From the NCBI RefSeq assembly GCF_020531945.1, contig NZ_JAJATZ010000011.1, positions 1-64,000 of the forward strand: a DNA stretch of 64,000 nt, in the 5' to 3' direction. Positions 7,736 to 16,592 of the stretch are shown here, one piece after another (position 1 is the stretch's first letter; the number at the start of each line of letters is the position of its first letter). The stretch is from Loktanella gaetbuli. Its GTDB lineage: Bacteria; Pseudomonadota; Alphaproteobacteria; Rhodobacterales; Rhodobacteraceae. The translations under genes and the position numbers were made by a program. A model generated the notes under the pieces. The model had not been told where the DNA came from, ran no database searches, and worked only from the letters and a program-made list of their open reading frames with translations.

Positions 7736-8569
7736 ATGACCACACCCTGCATCATCTGTGTCGCGATCACCGGGTCGTTGCCGCGAAAGGCCGACAACCC
7801 GGCCGTTCCTGTCACCGTCTCCGAACAGGTGGAATCGACCCAAGCCGCGTTCGAGGCCGGGGCCACGATCTGCCACGCCCATGTGCGCAACGATGACGAA
7901 ACCCCCAGCAGCGACCCTGACAAGTTCGCGGCGCTGAAGGAAGGTCTGGAAAAACACTGCCCCGGCATGATCATCCAGATGTCCACCGGTGGGCGTTCCG
8001 GTGCAGGCCAGACGCGTGGGGGCATGCTGCCGCTGCGCCCAGACATGGCATCGCTGTCGGTGGGGTCGAACAACTTTCCCACGCGGGTTTATGAGAATCC
8101 GCCGGACCTCGTGGATTGGCTGGCATCCGAAATGCTGGCCCATGATGTCAAACCGGAAATCGAGGCATTCGACCTGAGCCATATCCTGCGCGCCAAGGCG
8201 ATGTACGACGCAGGCCAGATCAAGGACCTGCCCTATGTGCAGTTCGTCATGGGGGTCAAAAACGCGATGCCCGCCGACCGCGAGGTGTTCGATTTCTACA
8301 TCAAGACGGTCAAGCGCCTGTTCGGAGAGGACGCACCGTGGTGTGCCGCTGGCATTGGTGCGCAACAGGCGGTGCTGAACGATTGGGCGATTTCCAGCGG
8401 TGGCCACGCGCGCACCGGGCTGGAGGACAACATCAGGCTGGACCGCGACACGCTCGCCCCGTCGAATGCGGCGCTGGTGGCGCGCACTGTCGCGATCTGC
8501 GAAAAATACGAGCGACCCGTCGCGACGTGGCAACAGGCGCGGCAGATGCTGGGATTGCGCGGGGTCTGA
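7736..8569 (+). CDS. beta-keto acid cleavage enzyme (BKACE, DUF849)
   Basis: A 277-residue TIM-barrel zinc enzyme of the BKACE family, which condenses a beta-keto acid with acetyl-CoA and splits it into acetoacetate and a new CoA ester. The metal pair H47-x-H49 is followed by V-R-N-D-D, and G-G-H-A-R-T-G-L-E-D-N near the C-terminus is a family signature. In a pca operon the logical substrate is beta-ketoadipate, yielding succinyl-CoA and acetoacetate; this would stand in for PcaIJ and PcaF, none of which are here. A GAGGGA ribosome site lies 5 bp before the ATG. The substrate is inferred from context. Confidence 0.85.
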   Translation: MTTPCIICVAITGSLPRKADNPAVPVTVSEQVESTQAAFEAGATICHAHVRNDDETPSSDPDKFAALKEGLEKHCPGMIIQMSTGGRSGAGQTRGGMLPLRPDMASLSVGSNNFPTRVYENPPDLVDWLASEMLAHDVKPEIEAFDLSHILRAKAMYDAGQIKDLPYVQFVMGVKNAMPADREVFDFYIKTVKRLFGEDAPWCAAGIGAQQAVLNDWAISSGGHARTGLEDNIRLDRDTLAPSNAALVARTVAICEKYERPVATWQQARQMLGLRGV

Positions 8570-8647
8570 TGATCCCGCTTTGACGGCGCGCCGGATCGCG
8601 GGCATGTTGCACGGGAGGACAGTCGCAACACCGGGAGGAGACACGCC

Positions 8648-9166
8648 ATGGACATGAACGACAGCAAGGATATCGCAGCTCCGCCCGCGGCCGTTTGGGC
8701 AGCCCTCCTGGATGCAGATGTATTGCGCCAGTGCGTGCCGGGGTGTTCGGAAATGGCGGGTAACCCGCAGGACGGGTTCACCGCGACGGTCACGCAAAAG
8801 GTCGGTCCGGTCAAAGCGACGTTCAAGGGTGAGGTCGCATTGTCGGACATGCAGCCGCCGCGTAGCCTGACGATCACCGGATCGGGCAAGGGCGGTGCGG
8901 CGGGCCACGCCTCTGGCGGGGCGGATGTGACGCTGACCGAAATCCCCGAAGGCACGCGGCTGGAATACAAGGTCAACGCCAAGGTGGGTGGCAAGCTGGC
9001 GCAATTGGGCAGCCGGATCGTGGACGGTTTCGCGCGCAAGATGGCGGACCAGTTCTTTGAGAACTTTCGCGCGGTGGTCGAAGGCGTGGACGGTGACGAT
9101 GCCCCCGCCCCCGACGCCCCCGAAGAGGTCAAGAAGGGCTGGGTCAAACGCCTGATCGGCAAGTGA
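8648..9166 (+). CDS. CoxG-like SRPBCC-domain protein
   Basis: A 172-residue protein of the START/SRPBCC fold, CO-dehydrogenase subunit G type (A-P-P-A-A-V-W-A-A-L-L-D-x-D-x-L-x-x-C-V-P-G-C near the N-terminus). CoxG-type proteins act as membrane anchors or small-molecule and quinone carriers for molybdenum hydroxylases and related oxidases. The last 20 residues form a lysine-rich tail (K-K-G-W-V-K-R-L-I-G-K) consistent with membrane association. A strong GGGAGGAG site precedes the ATG. It ends the aromatic operon after a 78-bp gap; no molybdenum hydroxylase gene is in the window, so its partner is unknown. Confidence 0.75.
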   Translation: MDMNDSKDIAAPPAAVWAALLDADVLRQCVPGCSEMAGNPQDGFTATVTQKVGPVKATFKGEVALSDMQPPRSLTITGSGKGGAAGHASGGADVTLTEIPEGTRLEYKVNAKVGGKLAQLGSRIVDGFARKMADQFFENFRAVVEGVDGDDAPAPDAPEEVKKGWVKRLIGK

Positions 9167-9175
9167 TTTTCACCG

Positions 9176-9190
9176 CCGGGCCGTGCCCGG
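9176..9190. terminator. hairpin between convergent genes
   Basis: CCGGGC, CGT, GCCCGG form a GC-rich stem-loop in the 42-bp gap between the convergent CoxG-like and opgC genes. It lacks a clear U-tract, so terminator function is only probable. Confidence 0.4.
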
Positions 9191-9208
9191 TGATGCGGTT
9201 GCAGTAGT

Positions 9209-10447
9209 TCAGGCCGCCCGCGGCGGCTGCATTTGCTGGGCCACGGCGATCGCCCTCTGCGGTTGTTTGCGGCCAGCGAGGGCGTCGGCCAGCCGCGCCG
9301 AGGCATAGCTGATCAGCACACCAACCACTGGCAATAGCCACGGCAGCCAGGCCACATCGGCCTCGACCCGCAGCAGGATCTGGCCAGCCAGCGACAGAAC
9401 CGTCCCCAGCCCGAACACCAAAAGCCCGTGCCGTCCCAGCAGGCGCAGCGGATCCGCGACGGGGTGCGCGCACAACCGGGTGACGACAGGCAGGCAGGAC
9501 AACACATAGGCCAAGGCCAGAATGTGCAGCAAACGCGGTGCCGCCAGCATCGGTTTGTTGTGAGAGGTAAAGTTCGCGGGCGCACCCAGATCGCGCAGCT
9601 GCGCCATCTTGTGGTTCATGAAGGCGGCAAGGTCGGGAATGTGTCGCCACGCAAAGGCAAAGAGCACAAAGGCCAGCGTCACCGCGAACAAGCCGCGCGA
9701 CACCGGGACAAGGCGTTTGCCCTGCCGGTGCCGGATGCCGATCAGCAGCCCGATGGTAAAGATCAGCTGCCAGGTCAGCGGTCCCAGAAACCAGACACCG
9801 TTGCCGGGATAATTGGGGATGTTCCAGCCGTTCGCCCCGGCAAAGCCCCACAACAGGATCGCCGCAGCCAGCGTCCACCAGGGTTTTCGCAAACCGGCCA
9901 TCAGGATGAACGGGGCGGCGATCATCAGTACGATGTAGCTGGGCAGGATGTTCACGTAGCCGATCTGATAGGTCATGATCGGCAGTCCGATCAGGGCCGC
10001 GCCAGTATTTTCGTAGATTGCAGCAAGGTTATGCATTTCGCGGAATTCCCCGCGAAAAAACACGCCCGCCGACCAGCTGAACATCCCGATCGCTACGATG
10101 GTCAGCACGAGCTGCACACAATACAATGTCCAGGCCCTGCGCCACATCGGGGCCATCCCGTCCCACAGGCGCGCCTCGCCGTGGAGCCAACGGTCGACCG
10201 CCGGGGAATAGGCGATGCCCGCGGCGATGCCCGACATGACGAAAAACGCCTCGGCTGCGTCGGAAAAACCGATGTTACGGACGGTCACCGCCTCCCATGG
10301 GTTGCCGGGCATGTGGTCGATCAGGATCATGACCAGTGCCAGACCGCGAAACGCGTCGATCCGGGGATCGCGCGACACCGGTGGGGCGACCACACCTGTG
10401 GGACGCGATACGGGCGGGCGATCAGGCCGTGCGGGCGATTGCGCCAT
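9209..10447 (-). CDS. opgC: OPG succinyltransferase OpgC
   Basis: A 412-residue inner-membrane protein of the OpgC family, which adds succinyl groups to osmoregulated periplasmic glucans. The family opening D-P-R-I-D-A-F-R-G-L-A-L-V-M-I-L-I-D-H-M-P-G-N follows a proline-rich cytoplasmic N-tail, and about ten hydrophobic segments run to the C-terminus. The ATG at 10447 lies inside the end of opgH (26-bp overlap), indicating coupled translation; an in-frame upstream start would add 33 unconserved residues. Last gene of opgG-opgH-opgC. Confidence 0.9.
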   Translation of the reverse strand: MAQSPARPDRPPVSRPTGVVAPPVSRDPRIDAFRGLALVMILIDHMPGNPWEAVTVRNIGFSDAAEAFFVMSGIAAGIAYSPAVDRWLHGEARLWDGMAPMWRRAWTLYCVQLVLTIVAIGMFSWSAGVFFRGEFREMHNLAAIYENTGAALIGLPIMTYQIGYVNILPSYIVLMIAAPFILMAGLRKPWWTLAAAILLWGFAGANGWNIPNYPGNGVWFLGPLTWQLIFTIGLLIGIRHRQGKRLVPVSRGLFAVTLAFVLFAFAWRHIPDLAAFMNHKMAQLRDLGAPANFTSHNKPMLAAPRLLHILALAYVLSCLPVVTRLCAHPVADPLRLLGRHGLLVFGLGTVLSLAGQILLRVEADVAWLPWLLPVVGVLISYASARLADALAGRKQPQRAIAVAQQMQPPRAA

Positions 10448-12191
10448 CGACTGTTCCTTTTGGATCGGTGTCCCGCGCCAGATTGCGGCGGTAATCCGCA
10501 ACGACCGGCGGCAGGGATGTTTCTTGGGGCACGCCGAAGACGCCACCCAGCACAGGCCATGACGTCACGGTGATCAACAGTGGCGCAAAGACCATCGGCA
10601 CCGTGACCGGCAGCAGCCAGACCACCAGATCAGGGGCCGCGCGCAGCACAAAGATTGATACGGCGACGCCGAACAGCGTGATCCAGCGCCCTGCGCGCCA
10701 ACCCTCGACCCAGCCCAGGCGACCTTCGCCGCGGGCGGTGGCAGGCCAGCCGCCATCTCGACCCGACAGCACCTCTGCGGCGGCGCGGGACTGATACATC
10801 AGCATCAGGGGGGCAATCAGGGCTGTCAGCAGGGTTTCGGCCAAGACCGACCCCAGCGCGCGCAGCGTGCCGCCGAACTGGTATGCCCGGCCCGTCAAAA
10901 CGGATTCGGCATAAATCGCCAGCTTTGGCAGCAGCAAGAGCCCGCCGACCCCGCAGGCCAGTGCCACGATCTGGAACGTGCGATCATCGGGAAAAACCGG
11001 GAACAGCTGGTAGGCATCGGGGAAATAATTCGGTGCCCCGGCCGTCGCGGCCGCCAACAGGGAGACGATCAGAAACGCACCCCAGGCCAGGGACACCAAG
11101 TAGGATACGATCCCCTGGAAAAAGACGAATCTGCTCCACTTGCGCAGGCCGGGTGCGTTCAGCAATCGGATATGCTGCAAATTGCCCTGACACCAGCGTC
11201 TGTCACGCCGCGCGAAGGCCAGCAGGTTTTCGGGCCCCTCCTCGAAGGAACCGTCGATCCGGGGGTCCATTTCGACCTGCCAGCCACCGCGCACCAGCAA
11301 TGCGGCCTCGACGTAGTCATGGCTGAGGATGGTGCCGCCAAAGGGCGGCGGGCCTGTCAGTTCAGGTAGGCCGCAGCATTGTGCCAGCGCGCGGACGCGC
11401 GCGATTGCGTTATGGCCCCAGAACGGCCCCGCCGGGCCCTGCATCCGCGCCAGCCCGCGCGCAAAGACGGGGGAATGAAAGCTCGCTGAAAACTGCATTG
11501 CACGGCCGAACGCGGTTTCGGCACCGACGATCCGCGGCAGCGTCTGAAGCAATCCCAGACCGGGATTTGCCTCCATCCGGGCGACCAGATGCCGGATTGC
11601 CTCGCCTTCCATCAGACTGTCGGCGTCCAGCAGCACGACATAGGTATAGTTCCCGCCAGACCTGCGGATGAAATCCTCGACGTTGCCCGCCTTGCGGCCA
11701 CGGCGATCCTCGCGGACGCGGTAGTAGACGGTGTTCAGGCCGTCGTTTTGGTCAAACAGCGATGCCAGTGCGGCGCGTTCGGTCCGCAGGGCGTCGGGGT
11801 CTGACGTGTCCGACAGAATGGCGAAATCCGCAGGGACGCCACTACGGGCGAGTGACTGCCGCATGGCCTGAACGCGGGCGCAGACCTCGACCGGGTTTTC
11901 GTTGCAGATCGGCACGAGGATTGCCGTGGCCGGAAAATAGCCGTTCATCAGGGTCGTGCGTGGGGCAGGGGCCAGGGCCGGTAACCCGATAAACGCCTGC
12001 GCCGCCCCCCAGGCCAGCCAGCCTGTGGTGATCGCGATCAGCAGCACGCTTGCGCCGTCCCAGACGTCGAACCCGGTGTTCAATCCTGCCTGCGCAAGCG
12101 TCGCCGCCGCTGCGACCATGCACAGCAGCGCAAAGCTGATACCAACGATGCGGCTGGTCCGCACGCTGGACGGTCTCAGGTGCCTTTGCAA
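10422..12191 (-). CDS. opgH: glucan biosynthesis glucosyltransferase OpgH
   Basis: The 589-residue inner-membrane GT2 glucosyltransferase that builds the OPG backbone from UDP-glucose. Two N-terminal membrane segments (about 13-36 and 46-68) precede the cytoplasmic catalytic domain with V-P-I-C-N-E (93-98), the D-x-D site L-L-D-A-D-S (about 187-192) and the acceptor motif R-R-D-R-R-W-C-Q-G-N; further membrane helices follow. The frame has no ATG or GTG upstream, only a TTG at 12191, one base after the stop of a 56-codon ORF that looks like the normal OpgH N-terminus. So the gene either restarts at TTG or carries a +1 frameshift. Confidence 0.85.
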   Translation of the reverse strand: MQRHLRPSSVRTSRIVGISFALLCMVAAAATLAQAGLNTGFDVWDGASVLLIAITTGWLAWGAAQAFIGLPALAPAPRTTLMNGYFPATAILVPICNENPVEVCARVQAMRQSLARSGVPADFAILSDTSDPDALRTERAALASLFDQNDGLNTVYYRVREDRRGRKAGNVEDFIRRSGGNYTYVVLLDADSLMEGEAIRHLVARMEANPGLGLLQTLPRIVGAETAFGRAMQFSASFHSPVFARGLARMQGPAGPFWGHNAIARVRALAQCCGLPELTGPPPFGGTILSHDYVEAALLVRGGWQVEMDPRIDGSFEEGPENLLAFARRDRRWCQGNLQHIRLLNAPGLRKWSRFVFFQGIVSYLVSLAWGAFLIVSLLAAATAGAPNYFPDAYQLFPVFPDDRTFQIVALACGVGGLLLLPKLAIYAESVLTGRAYQFGGTLRALGSVLAETLLTALIAPLMLMYQSRAAAEVLSGRDGGWPATARGEGRLGWVEGWRAGRWITLFGVAVSIFVLRAAPDLVVWLLPVTVPMVFAPLLITVTSWPVLGGVFGVPQETSLPPVVADYRRNLARDTDPKGTVDGAIARTA

Positions 12192-12192
12192 A

Positions 12193-12363
12193 TCAGACGT
12201 TCCGCAGGAACAGGCGTGAGAACATTTCGAATGTCGACGGACGGGCTGCGTGTTCCAGCACCTGACGCGGCATGTCCAGCGGCGCGGGGCGCGGTGCCAG
12301 TGGCGTCAGGTCATGGGTCGGTGCCATAGTGCTATCCATCGTCACGGTCAGTTTTTCATCCAT
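12193..12363 (-). CDS. 56-codon ORF, probable displaced N-terminus of OpgH
   Basis: This short frame starts with an ATG overlapping the end of the opgG-type gene by 16 bp and stops (TGA) one base before the TTG of opgH. Its product contains P-L-D-M-P-R-Q, the proline-rich motif I associate with the cytoplasmic N-tails of rhodobacterial OpgH. A +1 shift near GTC-TGA-T (12192-12198) would fuse it to OpgH and give about 645 residues. It could be a sequencing error, a true frameshift or a translational coupling leader. Confidence 0.5.
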   Translation of the reverse strand: MDEKLTVTMDSTMAPTHDLTPLAPRPAPLDMPRQVLEHAARPSTFEMFSRLFLRNV

Positions 12364-13946
12364 TGATATACCCACGTCTCTGTCAGCAGCCGGTCGCCTT
12401 CGGCCAGATTCGCCCGCATTTCGACGATTGCACCGGGATCGGCTGCGACTTCGAGCACAAGGCGCCATGTCGCATCCTGGCCGTCCACGCGTTGCAGCAC
12501 CTCTTGAACAAGGGTGCCACCGTAAATGCTGGTTCGTGCCTCAACCAACAACTCTGCGATCGGTTCCGCCAACAGGCCGCCCTGGAAATCGATCACGAAC
12601 TTTCGCGTGTCCGCGCTGGGTTCGACACCCGAGACACCGCCGGCGCCCGCCAATGTGTGCGTGATCTGCGCAAGGTCGGATTGCGCGCCCGGTGGGGTCA
12701 TGCCCCAATGCAGCCTGTAGGACACCTTTGCACTGCTGCCCGCGCCATAGGGGTTCTGGGGAATCCAGAAGGCGACAATATTGTCGTTCGTTTCCAGATC
12801 CGTCGGAATCTCGATCAGGCGCACCGTGCCGTCACCCCAGTCGCCCACGGGTTCAATCATCAGGCTGGGACGTCGTTCATAGAAAGCTTCGGCATCCAGA
12901 TAGCTTTCAAAGTCCCTGTTGCGCTGCACCAGACCGAACGACCGGGGCGACTGCGCACCGAAATAGGAATTGGCCAGTTTCTGCGGGTTGTTCAACACAC
13001 GGTAAAGCGTTTCACCGCCTGCATTGTTGATGATCAGCGCCTCGCTGTCGTGGACACGCGTGCGGTAGTCATCGAATGGACCCTGGTCGTTCAGTCCGAA
13101 CAGGAACATGGACGTCAGCGGTGCAATACCCAGCTGTTCGATATCGCGGCGAAAGAACAGTTCGGATGTGACGTCGATGGTCGTCGTCTCGCCCGGTGTC
13201 ACCGTGAACTGGTATGCCCCCGCCACGGATTCGCTTTCCAGCAGGGCATAGAACGTAACGGCCGTGTCGCCCGGTGCCGGGCGCGTCAGCCAAAAGGCGC
13301 TGAAACGCGGAAACTCTTCTGCCTCGGAGGTGGCGGTGTTGACCGCGAGTCCGCGTGCACTGAGCCCGTAACGGTTATCCTTGCCCAGTGCGCGGAAATA
13401 GCTGGCCCCCAGGAACGTCACGACCTCGTCGAAGCGGTCGGGCGCGTTGAGCGGCATGTTCAGCCGGAACCCCGCCACGCCCGGAAAGATTTCGCCATCG
13501 ATCAAGGGCTGTTCGACGTCGCCGCCGTATCTGAAATCGCGCGCCGAAAAGTCCATCGGAACAGCCATGCCGTCGACGATTTCGAACAGATCGACGGTGC
13601 TGTCGAACAACCAGCCCGGATGATAGGCATGCAGCACGGCAAATGCCTCTGGCCCGGCCCAGCGGGCGCGTGCCTCGTTGAACTGGATCGTGCGGTAGGC
13701 GTCGTAATCCAGGTCCGTGAACGCCGCACTCAGAACCTCTGGCGGGACATAGGCCTGTGCGGCGGTCTGCCGCGCCCGGTCCACCAGCGCTGCAAATGAA
13801 AACGGCGTGGCCGGTTCGGCCGCGACCGTCTGTGCAGTTGCAGTTTGTGCCAGCGTCCCCAGCAAGGACATTGCGGCGATAGCTGATCCCCCTTGTTTCA
13901 GGACAGATCGGCGTGAAAGTGGCTGTGACGTGCGGGAGGGTCTCAT
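12348..13946 (-). CDS. opgG: periplasmic glucan biosynthesis protein, OpgG/OpgD family
   Basis: A 532-residue secreted protein of the MdoG family, needed for branching or shaping of periplasmic glucans. The N-terminus has a twin-arginine signal (S-R-R-S-V-L-K-Q-G-G then a hydrophobic run ending A-T-A-Q), so it is probably exported folded through Tat, as reported for OpgD. The mature part starts with F-S-F-A-A-L-V-D-R-A and contains the family segment W-V-Y-Q-W near the end. It is the first gene of the opg operon, divergent from the EEP hydrolase gene across 272 bp. Whether it is OpgG or OpgD in function cannot be told. Confidence 0.9.
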   Translation of the reverse strand: MRPSRTSQPLSRRSVLKQGGSAIAAMSLLGTLAQTATAQTVAAEPATPFSFAALVDRARQTAAQAYVPPEVLSAAFTDLDYDAYRTIQFNEARARWAGPEAFAVLHAYHPGWLFDSTVDLFEIVDGMAVPMDFSARDFRYGGDVEQPLIDGEIFPGVAGFRLNMPLNAPDRFDEVVTFLGASYFRALGKDNRYGLSARGLAVNTATSEAEEFPRFSAFWLTRPAPGDTAVTFYALLESESVAGAYQFTVTPGETTTIDVTSELFFRRDIEQLGIAPLTSMFLFGLNDQGPFDDYRTRVHDSEALIINNAGGETLYRVLNNPQKLANSYFGAQSPRSFGLVQRNRDFESYLDAEAFYERRPSLMIEPVGDWGDGTVRLIEIPTDLETNDNIVAFWIPQNPYGAGSSAKVSYRLHWGMTPPGAQSDLAQITHTLAGAGGVSGVEPSADTRKFVIDFQGGLLAEPIAELLVEARTSIYGGTLVQEVLQRVDGQDATWRLVLEVAADPGAIVEMRANLAEGDRLLTETWVYQWMKN

Positions 13947-14218
13947 GAATCAGGTTCCAATTCGTGCTGCAGCGCGGAATACATTCGTTTTCAGCGAAAC
14001 TTCAATACAAGACATAAGGTTGCAGCGGAAAGCTGCATAGACTGAATTTCTGCAGTGCAGCGTATGCCAACGACCCAAATCGTCAGGTTTTCGCGCGCCA
14101 CTGGCCATGAACCGGCAACAGGTTGCCTGCGCAGGACCGGGGCATTGCCCACAGGCATTGGCGGGCTATCCTGTATCACAGTCCGTGGCAGTCCTGCGGA
14201 TTTCGCAGACAGGCAAAG

Positions 14219-14965
14219 ATGACTGACAGACGCCATCCGATGACATGCGTGACGTGGAACCTGCATCGCACCGTCGGGCGCGATGGTCGCGCGGACGCGG
14301 ATCGTATCGTCAGTGTCATGGCAGCAGATATCGCGGCGCATCAGCCGCAGATCCTCGCGCTGCAAGAGGCGGATTCGGATGATATCCCGCCGCAGGCATT
14401 GCTTGATCTGGATGCGGTGTCCCGCGCGACCGGCCTGCGCAGCCAGCATGCAAACCCGAACATGCGTTGTGGCGGGACGGCGCATGGCTGTCGCGGCAAT
14501 ATCCTGCTTCTTGACCCCGAAATGATCCCGACGTCGCAGTTCGTCCTGCGATTGCCGGGTCGCTATCACCGCGCCGCTGTCGTGACCGAAGTGCTGTATC
14601 GCGGTGCCGTTATGCGGATCATTGCCTGTCATCTGGCGCTGTTGCAGGTTCTGCGTTTGGCACAGATGCGGGCAATTGCGCGCGCCTTGGTGCCGCGTTC
14701 CGTGATGCCGACGATCCTGCTTGGTGATCTGAACGAATGGCGACCCTGGGGCGGCTTGGCATTACACCCCTGGGCCACGTCGCTGCCGTTGACCGGCCCC
14801 CGTGTGCGGACCTTTCCGGTGCAGGCACCGGTTCTTGCGCTCGATCGCGTGCTGACCTGCCCCGCGTTGCGCGTGGACCACGCGGCTGCGCTCGATTCGC
14901 CCGGAATCCGGGCGGCGTCCGACCACCGTCCGCTGCTGGCGCGGATCACGAGGCTGGCCGCATGA
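14219..14965 (+). CDS. endonuclease/exonuclease/phosphatase (EEP) family hydrolase
   Basis: A 248-residue metal-dependent phosphodiesterase of the EEP superfamily (DNase I, sphingomyelinase and inositol phosphatase relatives). The family signatures appear in order: T-W-N-L-H-R, L-Q-E-A-D, C-H-L, G-D-L-N-E-W and the terminal S-D-H-R-P-L. It has no signal peptide or membrane segment. It heads a four-gene set with ATGA overlaps whose other members are membrane lipid or phosphoester enzymes, so a lipid head-group or CDP-alcohol phosphodiester is a more likely substrate than DNA; this is inference. The ATG at 14240 is an alternative start. Confidence 0.75.
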   Translation: MTDRRHPMTCVTWNLHRTVGRDGRADADRIVSVMAADIAAHQPQILALQEADSDDIPPQALLDLDAVSRATGLRSQHANPNMRCGGTAHGCRGNILLLDPEMIPTSQFVLRLPGRYHRAAVVTEVLYRGAVMRIIACHLALLQVLRLAQMRAIARALVPRSVMPTILLGDLNEWRPWGGLALHPWATSLPLTGPRVRTFPVQAPVLALDRVLTCPALRVDHAAALDSPGIRAASDHRPLLARITRLAA

Positions 14966-15696
14966 AACACACCGCATCTGGCGTGGCATGGTCTGGATTG
15001 TCGGCCCCTGCACATCGACTGGCCTGCTGGGGGCTGGGTCTGTTTCCGGTGCTGCTGTGGCTGGCGTGGCAGGTCTTTGCCGCAGGCCTGCCTGTGACCT
15101 CGTTGGTCTATCTGGCCGGTTTGGCGTTCGTGGTGTTGCGCATGGCGCAGCATTACCCGCATCGCGCGGTCGGGGCCTGCAACATCGTCACAACTGTCCG
15201 GTTCATGCTGGTGGCCGTGTTGTGTGCCGGGATTGGTGCCAGCGTCCCTCTCGCCCCCGAGGTGTCGTGGGCGGTCTTCGGGATCGCGGCGGTGGCACTG
15301 TCGCTGGATGGTGTCGATGGCTGGCTGGCGCGCAGGCAGGCGCTTGTGTCCGCCTTTGGCGCACGCTTTGACATGGAAGTCGATGCGCTGCTGGCGGCTG
15401 TCCTCGCGCTGCTGCTGTTCATGGACGGGCGGGCCGGGCCAGAACTGCTGGTGCTGGGCGGCGCGCGTTATGTCTTTGTGCTGGCAAGCTATGTCTGGCC
15501 GTGGCTGGATACGCCATTGCCGGCCAGTTTCAGACGCAAGCTGGTCTGTGTGATCCAGATCGCTGCGCTGGCGGCGCTGGCGCTGCCGGTGCTGCCCGAG
15601 GCTGCCGGACGTGTGATTGCACTGACCGCATCTGTTCTGCTGGTCTGGTCATTCGCCGTGGATATCCGCTGGTTGGCACGCCGACGATGCACCTGA
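14962..15696 (+). CDS. CDP-alcohol phosphatidyltransferase family membrane enzyme
   Basis: A 244-residue polytopic inner-membrane protein carrying the complete CDP-alcohol phosphotransferase signature D119-G-x2-A-R-x8-G-x3-D137-x3-D141, which binds two metals and the CDP-linked substrate. Enzymes of this family transfer a phospho-substituted diacylglycerol or alcohol and make PG phosphate, PS, PC or phosphatidylinositol phosphate; the head group here cannot be read from the sequence. It is probably not the housekeeping PgsA, given its accessory setting and an unusual N-terminal extension of two hydrophobic segments. The start overlaps the EEP stop (ATGA). Confidence 0.85.
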   Translation: MKHTASGVAWSGLSAPAHRLACWGLGLFPVLLWLAWQVFAAGLPVTSLVYLAGLAFVVLRMAQHYPHRAVGACNIVTTVRFMLVAVLCAGIGASVPLAPEVSWAVFGIAAVALSLDGVDGWLARRQALVSAFGARFDMEVDALLAAVLALLLFMDGRAGPELLVLGGARYVFVLASYVWPWLDTPLPASFRRKLVCVIQIAALAALALPVLPEAAGRVIALTASVLLVWSFAVDIRWLARRRCT

Positions 15697-16592
15697 CGCT
15701 GCGCCTGATCTGTGTTGCGGCGCTGTGCCTGCTGCTGGTTGTCGTGGTCGATACGGATGCCTTGTGGGACCGCCTGCGCAATGTGCAGCCCGGTTGGATC
15801 GTCGCTGCCACCCTTTGCCTGATTGCGCAGACGATGCTGATGGCGCAGCGCTGGCGGCTGGTGGCAGTCTGTCTGGGCGTGACTTTTTCCTATCCTTGGG
15901 CGTTGCGTGAATACCTGCTGTCGCAGACCCTGAACCAGGGCCTGCCGGGCGGCGTGTTGGGGGACGGCGCGCGCGCACTGCGGTCCGCGCCGGGAACCGG
16001 GAACCGGATGCCTGCCACGCAGGCTGTCATTCTGGAAAGGGCCGCTGGCCAGTTGGGTTTGCTGGCAGTGGCGATGATCGGGCTAACGTTCGCCCTGTTC
16101 GCGCCGGGCGCGCTGGCGGTGGCGCAGGGTGTTGTCGTCCGGATTGCGCTGGCGGCTGTCGCGCTTTGCATCCTGGGGGCCGTGATCGCCGTGGTGATGC
16201 GTGGATCACGCCCTGCCACGCTGGTGCGGCGCTGTCTGCCCACATGGCGGATCGGCCTTGTGCAGGCGGGTCTGTCGGTGGCGGCAGCCTTGTTGAATAT
16301 AGCGGCCTTTGCCGCCTGCGCCCAAGCGACCGGCACATCGCTTGATCTGCCCTCGGCGCTGGTCCTCGTGCCGTTGATCCTGTCGGCCATGTTGATCCCG
16401 CTGTCCGTGGGCGGCTGGGGGTGGCGAGAAGGGGCGGCTGCGGTCGTCTTTCCGCTGATCGGCGCCTCGGCAGAGGCCGGAATTGCCGCCGGGGTGCTGT
16501 TCGGCGCTGTGATGATCCTGTCGTTGCTGCCTGCGCTGCCGTTACTGATTTGGCGCGGTGCTGGGCGCCCGGTCGCGGCCCCGTCGCCATGA
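15687..16592 (+). CDS. lysylphosphatidylglycerol synthase-type membrane (flippase-like) protein
   Basis: A 301-residue polytopic protein matching the transmembrane half of MprF/LPG synthases (UPF0104 type), without the cytoplasmic aminoacyl-transfer domain. The conserved G-G-V-L-G-D-G-A-R-A after the third helix and P-L-S-V-G-G-W-G-W-R-E-G-A-A near the C-terminus are visible. Stand-alone versions are thought to move lipids or polyprenyl-linked sugars across the membrane. It overlaps the phosphatidyltransferase gene by 10 bp and the sulfatase gene by ATGA, so it may flip that pathway's lipid product. Confidence 0.8.
   Translation: MHLTLRLICVAALCLLLVVVVDTDALWDRLRNVQPGWIVAATLCLIAQTMLMAQRWRLVAVCLGVTFSYPWALREYLLSQTLNQGLPGGVLGDGARALRSAPGTGNRMPATQAVILERAAGQLGLLAVAMIGLTFALFAPGALAVAQGVVVRIALAAVALCILGAVIAVVMRGSRPATLVRRCLPTWRIGLVQAGLSVAAALLNIAAFAACAQATGTSLDLPSALVLVPLILSAMLIPLSVGGWGWREGAAAVVFPLIGASAEAGIAAGVLFGAVMILSLLPALPLLIWRGAGRPVAAPSP

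Noticed and set aside
7079..9004. 641-codon open frame on the minus strand opposite pcaG, BKACE and the CoxG-like gene
   Set aside because: It mirrors three well-supported genes, has low-complexity R/H/Q-rich translation and no family features; it results from GC-rich codon bias.
12363..13799. 478-codon open frame on the plus strand opposite the opgG-type gene
   Set aside because: Antisense shadow; the minus-strand protein has a Tat signal and clear family identity.
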